The notes under the pieces: generated by a model
The model's input: the letters and a program-made list of their open reading frames with translations, nothing else
The model's database searches: none
Told to the model about the DNA's origin: nothing
Program-made: the position numbers and the translations under genes
In this document: piece by piece, positions 57,111 through 64,000 of the stretch
Layout of the letters: each line of letters starts with the position of its first letter
How positions within the stretch are numbered: the first letter of the stretch is position 1
Assembly: GCA_948099385.1 (NCBI GenBank)
Contig: CANUEZ040000024.1
Span: 26,509,001-26,573,000 of the forward strand
Length of the DNA stretch: 64,000 nt
DNA from: Fasciola hepatica
Lineage: Eukaryota; Platyhelminthes; Trematoda; Plagiorchiida; Fasciolidae
Reading direction: 5' to 3'

Positions 57111-60100
57111 CAAACAGTGCTTAAAGACACGTCAGTGGTGTAGGTAAGTGAGTGATATTAAGGGAAACATGGAGCTGCATTGGTTTTAGGGGAATTTTCC
57201 ATGGCCGGTCGTTACAACCGTGTCCACCCGAAGGTCTGCCGATTCCCGCATTTCTAAACAACAGCCACTTTCTCCTACGGCTCTCCAGGAGCCACGAGAC
57301 CCTGCCTTATCACCAGTCATCCTGCAAAACTACAACTGAACAACTGATGCCTTCTGCCTTATATGACAGTTGGTCAGCAACATAAAGCCATTTTCTCTAA
57401 GCCCAATGCTTTTAGTCCCAAGTATTTCCCTCCAGCTTTAAATAAATGGGACATTGCATTCCGTCGTCTGCTAACTTCTCGATTTTTCTACTCCTCTCTT
57501 ATTTATTCTGGCTCCCATTTCCCTAAGCTTTCTTGCCCAATCCTTTCTAGCTTATCTTGTCTATCCAGTTTCAAAAGTTATTATTCCAAACGGTCACCTT
57601 TCAACAGCTACCTATTAGTTTCAGTTTCCTTGTATCATTATTTCCCACAGAACCACTAGTCTGTGTCGCCCTGGTTTATGAATTTGCCACTCATCTTTTA
57701 CTAATATCATTCCAGCGGTGTATTATACCATCTCTCACTGGTGCTGTCAAATTCTCTCGCACCAATTGACCTAAAATGATACCCTAGACGCGGTCTGGAG
57801 CTGCATGCATGTGCTTTACAGCGTTTGTTTTCCCACTCTGCAAGTTTGCTTAGTCTCAATCTGTGTTTTGTAGCCTACAATATCAAAACAGCTTATGTTG
57901 ACGGAACCTAACTATGGCCTTATTCAGATGCAAGGAAAACAGACCATCCTCATCAGTTGCGAAAAAGGCTAATAGGAGGAAAATTACGGTTGGGGGAAGG
58001 GACTATGAGAAGTTCCTACATGGGCTCAACCACTTCCTCGCTGGAAAAGAAGTGGAAAGAAAGAAAACAGGCCTACCGGGACCAATCTGATCTCCAAATA
58101 CCACTAGTATTGCACTGCGAAGGAAGTGAATAGCCTTCATTTATGGGTATGTTTTCCGGTATCTCAGATCTGACCCTGTGAAGGAGGGAACCCCACACCT
58201 CCCTTGTTTTCTCAAAGCGCTTTTGGCTTGCACGAATTAGACTAATTAAGGTGGTAGCTCACTGGATTCATCACATGCTTGCCCATCACTCACCCTGCTT
58301 TTCAACCACCTCATGCCCCCCTTCAAAGAGCTCTTAGCACGCATGATGACGTCATCTGTAAAAGCCACCGTGGCCCTGACTTTTATTCAGCTTTTATCGA
58401 CATCAGGTCGACACGTCAGACTACAGGAGCCTGCCCCCTTTTAGCCAAAGTATATATATATATATATACACGGGAGGAATCAGGGAAAGCCGTCCTTATT
58501 TTCCACTCATAGTTCTCTACTTTCCCCCCTCGCTTTTGAAAGGTAGTATTCTCTATATCCCAGCATCCGAAGAATACCTCAGTCCACGACACAACACAAC
58601 TGCAAACTTTTGTCGACTACAACCCTACACCAACCCGCAGCATTAGACTCGTAAATTCCCCGTGGCTGCCCGTGTCGTATATCCTGTAGACAAGTATTGC
58701 GAGCTTGTCACTTTTGTTCTCAGTGTACCCCAGTTGCTTCCTTTCCGGTGTTTAGATCCAATATCCCCAGTGTACCTTAGCGGCTTTCCTCACCACGAAT
58801 TATAAGATTTCCCGGGTTCCTGCCGAACCGGCAATCCTTAACCAGGCCTAACAGTGCAAACGCAGTCAATCCTTGAGACCACCGATTTACAATACTTATA
58901 ACTCGACATACAGCAAACAGCTAGCAGAACTAGTTCATACCCCGTCAGCAGCCCGACCCTGGGATGCTGGCTGAGAACCCTGTTGCATATTATTTCTGTT
59001 GCTCCAAAGAAGAACACACTCACCATCCTCTCCTGTCACTTCGCCGATTGTGCTTCCCTTCAAACTTCCGTACTTTTATCTGATATTTTCTCACGTCAGC
59101 TTTCAGCTGGGGCAAGCTTCAGACTTCCTTTTTCCAATTCCAGGGTCACCTGACCGCCGTAGCTCTTGGCTGCAAAACATCATGGAGAAAGGTTATCTCT
59201 TTTTTCACTTTCAAAACCGTTCCTGTTGCCGGCTGCTGTGACCACGACCTGGTTACCTGGTTTCACCCATAATCGGACCTGATACTGCTCTTTATGCCTC
59301 GCTGAGGTTCACTGGGAACCTCCTGCAACAAGACCCTTCAGGTATCGGGGCCACGTTAACCACCAGGCAGGAGCACCTAGTCAAATAAAGAAAGGTCCAT
59401 ATTCTGTAAAGCCCTCCTCCTGCCAAAGCTGTCTCAGTAAGACAGATAAGCTAACACAAACTACAGCAAGCCCTCGCCTAAGGTGCTCAACACGGAGGCA
59501 GGAAGGCCACAGAAAACTGAAAAAAACGACTTATTTGCAATTTTGTCAACCTGGCTAGGCCTACCCCCAGGCAGAAGTTTCCAACCTTCCTCACGCTTTG
59601 TTTTGTTCCTCCTGGGCAAGGTATTCCGCCTGCTAATTATTCATTCAAGCCTTAGACCTCCATCCTCCTTCCACCACCTGCGAGTTACCATCACTGAGTG
59701 GCACTTTCTGCACACTCTGGAAATAACCTTACTTCAACAATGGATACTATCCGGTTTCATATCCATTGATCTAATTATATGATTGTTCCCTCGCATGCTT
59801 CTGTGCAATTCCTGACTACCCTCCTGCTTCGTAACCAATTACAGTTAAAAATAGACTTCGGCATGCACCAGCAATATTTTCTGCTTCAATCACATGAATA
59901 TTGTATTTTCTGCTTACCAGGGCAACTTTTCTCTCAAAAATTTCATGTCCGGCTGATTCTCTACCGTTACCCTGGCTGATTTGAAATTGAACCATACCTG
60001 CCGTGTAACTCGTCGTTACTTTTATTCACTTAAGCTCTGCCCAGCTTTATTCTCCAGTTGCAAAAACGCGCCACCAGTTCCCCTAAAATTTGTGAATTTT

Positions 60101-60140
60101 TCATACCATTATTAAATGTTATACACTCTGGTCATGCGTT
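57111..60140. other. Unassigned between repeat copies
   Basis: Pyrimidine-rich plus strand with Ser/Leu/Phe-rich open stretches (98 codons at 57363-57659, 99 at 59483-59782) but no motif. A (TA)n run lies at 58451-58468. Because the 60141 repeat resembles the 3' flank of the 53-57 kb element, 58.6-60.1 kb could be a further, unreadable CR1-like copy. I could not confirm any RT block. Confidence 0.35.
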
Positions 60141-60400
60141 TGTAGAACAAGTGTTGAGCAATAGGTACGAATCCCGAAACCAGAACAAGATTGATCCATA
60201 ACTTCTACCACACTGAATTACTGAATGAACAGCATCATTAAACATGCACAAACCTCAAATGTTCGATGGCACGTACTCGAAAGCGAGAACCACGTTCACG
60301 GCGTGCGAGAGACAAGCATGTGCTTCAAGCAGGTCCGAGACAGGATATGACAACTTGGCGCGTTGGTCTGGAACAAACAATGGTTAGTTCGTAGAAGCTT
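60141..60400. repeat. Dispersed repeat, copy 2
   Basis: Partner of 56841-57110. See that entry for the shared blocks. Confidence 0.6.
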
Positions 60401-62084
60401 TAGTTGTACGAAACACGCAAATAATAAATGTAAGTGGGTAATTCCACGAAATCGATATATCGTAGTGCCGTCGAAGGGTTTTTCACAATTGATCGTTACA
60501 TTCATGGGTGCGCTTCAGCTACGGTCGAGAAATGTTATCATCATCACTACTAATAATAAAATGCAATTTACTGACCCCCATCTTCGGCAAACCCTGCGAA
60601 GGGTTATGAAACCAGTAGCCAGTCTAATCCTAAGATAAGGAAGGAACAAGTAACACGGCTAGGTGCAACTGGACCGTCCGGTCCCTCCTACGAGTGGTTG
60701 ACGAAATTCTTGCCCATGAGGATAGCCTTAATTACTCACTCCGAATCATGGCCATCGAGGCCATTTTGCGGCGGCTGCAGGAAGAACCGAGCCAAGCAGG
60801 ACGAAACAGGCCAGAAGGCACCGGCTATTTTCTTTTTTGGTGGATCCACATGAAGCTTGACAGGCGACCTTCTGCTACTCGTGCTCTGGGTGTGGCCCGA
60901 TAAAAATCCCAGCCTTAGCCAGTCCATCAAAAAAGGATGAATGGTGAAGTATCAAACGAACTAGTCGCGATGGACACCGTCATTCGCAGACACGGGGAGG
61001 ACACCTGCACGTATTGCCGATGGCCGATCATTCCATCAGTTGGTGCAAAGCCGTACCCCTCTAGAATAAAGATGCCCGGGCTGTCGCCAAAGCCACTCCA
61101 GGCAAATAGACTCCACGTTAGGGATCACCGTACCAGCTGCATTCCGACTAGGAGTCCAATTTTTACATTACCTTATTCCCTGTGGTGTGCAACGTATGAA
61201 GTAATAAGAAAAGGACTAAGGCAAATCGCCTTCAAGAGAATGACCTCGTCGAAAGCAACTATTGCAAGTCTCTAAAATCTCCCGCGCGCGTTCTTTCTCG
61301 TTGCGTACCAGTGCATTACTGTCCATCCTGTGTTCTTACTGATTTTCCGTGGTTGCTGTGAGACCCACTCTACGTCCATCCGGCTAAATTGTGTGGTATT
61401 CCTGTCAAGTTATACTCGATTTGAAGGATCTTTCGAAAGGAATGCTACAGTCAGGACGTCTTGTTGGATACGGTGCTCAGACTCGGACCGCCACACTCAT
61501 CTTTTTCGGTGTGAGCGCTGACATTTGCTTATGACGTCACCGAGCTTCAGCTCACAGCGTTCTCCGTCAGTGTCTTTTTAGACTGCGCGCGGTGAGCGGG
61601 TCGAAACGTTGCTGCTTGAAGTCTAGTGGACTCTCCAGGACGGGATCGTTTGAGCTACTCAAGCTGAGCGGAATAGCTCGAAGCTGAACCCTCTCACACT
61701 GTTCAGTGGCCTATCTTACGGCTCACCGGCAATACCAGAAGAAGGATACTGTCAAGAGTCGAACTGTGAATACTTCCCCCTTGCCTAGTTGCCCAACTAT
61801 CTAGAAAACTGTCATCCAACTCACCGGTGACAATAAGACAGCAACATGGTCACGGGATCCGGGAGCATTTATGCTTCAGCCTTGTACCAGAGTACCACTT
61901 CGAGACTTCAAAGAGTGGAATCCTCGAAGAAGAAAAGAGCACTCAGCTCAAGGCATTGATTATATCTAGGCCGAAGGCCACCACTGTAGTGAACAAATAA
62001 TGTAAATTTTCCTTCCAACGATAGCCTCACTTAACCGTGGTCACGAACCCAAATATGAATCGAATGGTTCCTGGCGGGGCTTTG
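60401..62084. other. No recognisable gene
   Basis: Short plus-strand open stretches at 60694-60903, 60937-61275 and 61330-61521 have no motif. A perfect TGACGTCA lies at 61532-61539, without context to call it a regulatory site. Confidence 0.4.
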
Positions 62085-62250
62085 TACCGTTGGAATGAGC
62101 TGAGAGCAGGTGAACGGGCCGGAAGCAGGCCATGGATAGGTTTGGACCGGGTTTGCAGCGGCAGATCGGCCGGGTTTCTACCGGGCAAACCCAGAAGTGA
62201 ACCGGTCGGGGTTCGTCTGGGTTCAAAATCGGCCCGAGCTGGGTCTTCCT
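62085..62250. repeat. GC-rich patch with recurring CCGGGTTT-like motif
   Basis: Within this patch GGGTTT or GGGTTC occurs several times (for example GACCGGGTTTGCAG, GGCCGGGTTTCTACC, CTGGGTTCAAAA) together with one inverted GGGCAAACCC. It stands out against AT-rich neighbours. It gives a 95-codon plus-strand open stretch (62037-62324) that I regard as compositional. Confidence 0.45.
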
Positions 62251-63840
62251 ATAGGTTCTTCAAGCAAGCTACTTTTAACCGCCATGCCAAAGCAAAGAAC
62301 TTTCTATCTATCGAATTCATGTAACCTCAAATATCATAAGTAGCCGACGTCTCATTCCCTATTATTAAGTGGGGGGTGCGACAGGATCTAATATCCGTTT
62401 TGCCAAATAAAATGCAAAACTCACTGATATTTAGATATTCAAAATGATCATATCGGTTTTTTATGTCACTATGTGCAACTCTTCTACTTACTCATGGCAG
62501 GAAAAAACATTTGTTTTTTATAACGGTTGGATAGTTGGATGTAAGTGGCACTAGCTTGTGTGATCGGCCCCCTAAGATTTGATAATGGTAGAGAATACAA
62601 AACTTAAAGTGTTGATGGGTTAAAATTGGTTAGTGACGTTCATACCAATCTTCATATCTCAGGAAATGATTGAATGCAATACGGTGAAAAATGCACAAGG
62701 TCAAATATGTACTGAGGTAACTGTTATATACCGGCCAGAAATAAAATAAGTATGTAAAAAGAAAAAGTATGTGCCACAATTTCGTAATGTTCGTGGAAGT
62801 GGCGTGCAAAACTTCCCCCCAACTCACCTCCTGCTTCCCGTCAATCTCTTGCTCTGGCGAACTGCCGCATAATGTGCCAGCCTGCCTCGCCCTATTAACA
62901 GTGAATACCGACGGGTCCCCATGCATTTTGAAAGAAGTGATTGTAACTCCATCGTGAAAATCAAATCTGTTTTTGGATGTTCCAGTTTGTGCTGAAATTC
63001 ATCACAAAGGGGAAAGAAAATCTTCTCTGGGCTTCCAAATCTGGCAAAGAATCATCAAAGATCAGTAAAACGCAAATGTATATGACAAGTTACCTTTTTA
63101 AATACACACTTATACCACGATAGTCGGTATTGCCGATGTTGGTAGACAGCGGAAAATTTCGTCGCCAGAAAGTAATCCTTCTACTTTTCCGTCGGCTTTT
63201 GGAGGTACACGTTCATTCATTAAATCACAAAAAGGGAACCAGATATTGCTCGAGATTTCCTGAGGAGGTGACGTCAAATCAAACAGGAAGTTTTGTCTTC
63301 CGGGAATATTCTCCCTTGAAACAATAACATTCTCAAAGTGACCTCGATGGAAGTGGCAAACCTAGCTCTTAGTGTTTTGTGACTCAATATAGGAGAAGAC
63401 AAACTGAAGTATGTTTACAAATGCTGGTTTGCAGAAATACGATGTCACAGAGATAGAAAAACGTGAACGCAGATTGTCCATTGCACACAGAAAACTGAAA
63501 ATAAGCCCGTCACGCAAAATTGCTCCCCAAGTTAAGTTGGACGCAGCTTTCCTTCAGACGGAAGTACATCTTTCAAATGGGTATTAATAACTCCGGAGAT
63601 GGCTGCTAAGTCTCGGTAGGTTAGATAAAGCTGCCGAATTTCGAGGAACGCTGAAGACCAACGCGGAGAAAAGGATCCGCAGTAACCACTTGCTGGTGCA
63701 CTAAAAAGCTTGCCTTTAATTATCTGGTAGAACAAAAAATGGTTGTGCACAATACGGTGAGAACAAAACGGTAGAATATGTAAAATGTGCAAGGCACCAC
63801 AGTGCAATCAAGCATGCTTCGGGTGTCTCCGAAATAAACC
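62251..63840. other. Unassigned, may include the 3' part of a non-LTR element
   Basis: AT-rich with no coding motif. Two loosely similar short segments (around 62675-62705 and 63745-63790: CAATACGGTGA, TGCA/TGCAAGG) suggest a degraded repeat. The last bases (GAAATAAACC) immediately precede an (ATT)n tail. Confidence 0.35.
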
Positions 63841-63864
63841 ATTATTATTATTATTATTATTATT
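63841..63864 (+). repeat. (ATT)8 microsatellite, non-LTR-type 3' tail
   Basis: Eight ATT units follow GAAATAAACC and precede AATAAA. Short tandem tails of this type are usual at the 3' ends of RTE-like and related retrotransposons, and the plus orientation fits the other non-LTR remnants. The matching coding part is not readable upstream. Confidence 0.75.
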
Positions 63865-64000
63865 AATAAATGGCGGGATCACAATAATGCTTCCGGCTTA
63901 GTGTGGTTCAAATATGTGTATGTTCATCTATTTACGCACATATATATACATGCTTTCCCATTCATCATTTCATTTTACGTGTAGTAGCTGCTCCCTGAAT

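Noticed and set aside
58347..58354. Perfect TGACGTCA (also 61532-61539) as a CRE promoter site
   Set aside because: Eight-base matches are expected by chance in a 64-kb window, and no promoter context is visible.
1..64000. CRISPR array, bacterial operon or phage region
   Set aside because: No regular spaced repeats and no Shine-Dalgarno-driven gene clusters; the gene content is that of eukaryotic transposons.

Overview
The window looks like a stretch of a large, repeat-rich eukaryotic (metazoan) genome, most probably a flatworm (a trematode or a diphyllobothriid-type tapeworm). The reasons are the mixture of CR1-like and RTE-like non-LTR retrotransposons, Ty3/Gypsy and BEL/Pao LTR elements and a MULE-type DNA transposon, all broken by stops and frameshifts, with AT-rich non-coding DNA between them. 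The species assignment is an inference from remembered family style, not a database match. I found no intact host gene, no convincing host exon series, no rRNA, no canonical tRNA, no CRISPR array and no bacterial-type operon. Nearly everything recognisable is a transposon remnant.

Layout. 1.7-3.8 kb: two CR1-like reverse transcriptase (RT) tails on the plus strand. 6.7-9.8 kb: a decayed but nearly end-to-end RTE-like element, plus strand, with endonuclease, RT (YADD box readable) and C-terminal region. 9.8-19.7 kb: mostly unassigned, with one tRNA-like fold near 17.35 kb. 19.7-20.8 kb: a Ty3/Gypsy integrase remnant on the minus strand. 21.5-22.6 and 24.1-25.0 kb: two further CR1-like RT remnants. 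28.1-32.2 kb: the best preserved CR1-like element, with N-terminal region, AP-type endonuclease, RT and C-terminal tail. 34.3-36.7 kb: a MULE-type transposase with a SWIM zinc finger, followed in the same frame by a PHD finger. 40.5-40.95 kb: a Ty3/Gypsy RNase H remnant.

41.5-50.95 kb is the most informative structure. It is a composite of two BEL/Pao elements that share the central LTR: a 5'-deleted copy A, then a 713-bp LTR, then a full-length but mutated copy B (gag, protease, RT, RNase H, integrase) and a second 713-bp LTR. The whole array is flanked by one 5-bp target-site duplication (GACTG), so it inserted once and became tandem afterwards. 51-53 kb holds the C-terminal end of a minus-strand Gypsy pol, between two diverged direct repeats. 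53.6-56.9 kb is another CR1-like element (plus strand), whose 3' flank recurs near 60.1 kb. The right end has simple repeats, a GC-rich patch and an (ATT)8 tail typical of non-LTR 3' ends.

Because the coding remnants carry stops, frameshifts and, in several cases, altered catalytic residues, no element here appears able to move by itself. The window reads as a layered transposon graveyard, with the BEL/Pao array its youngest-looking layer.
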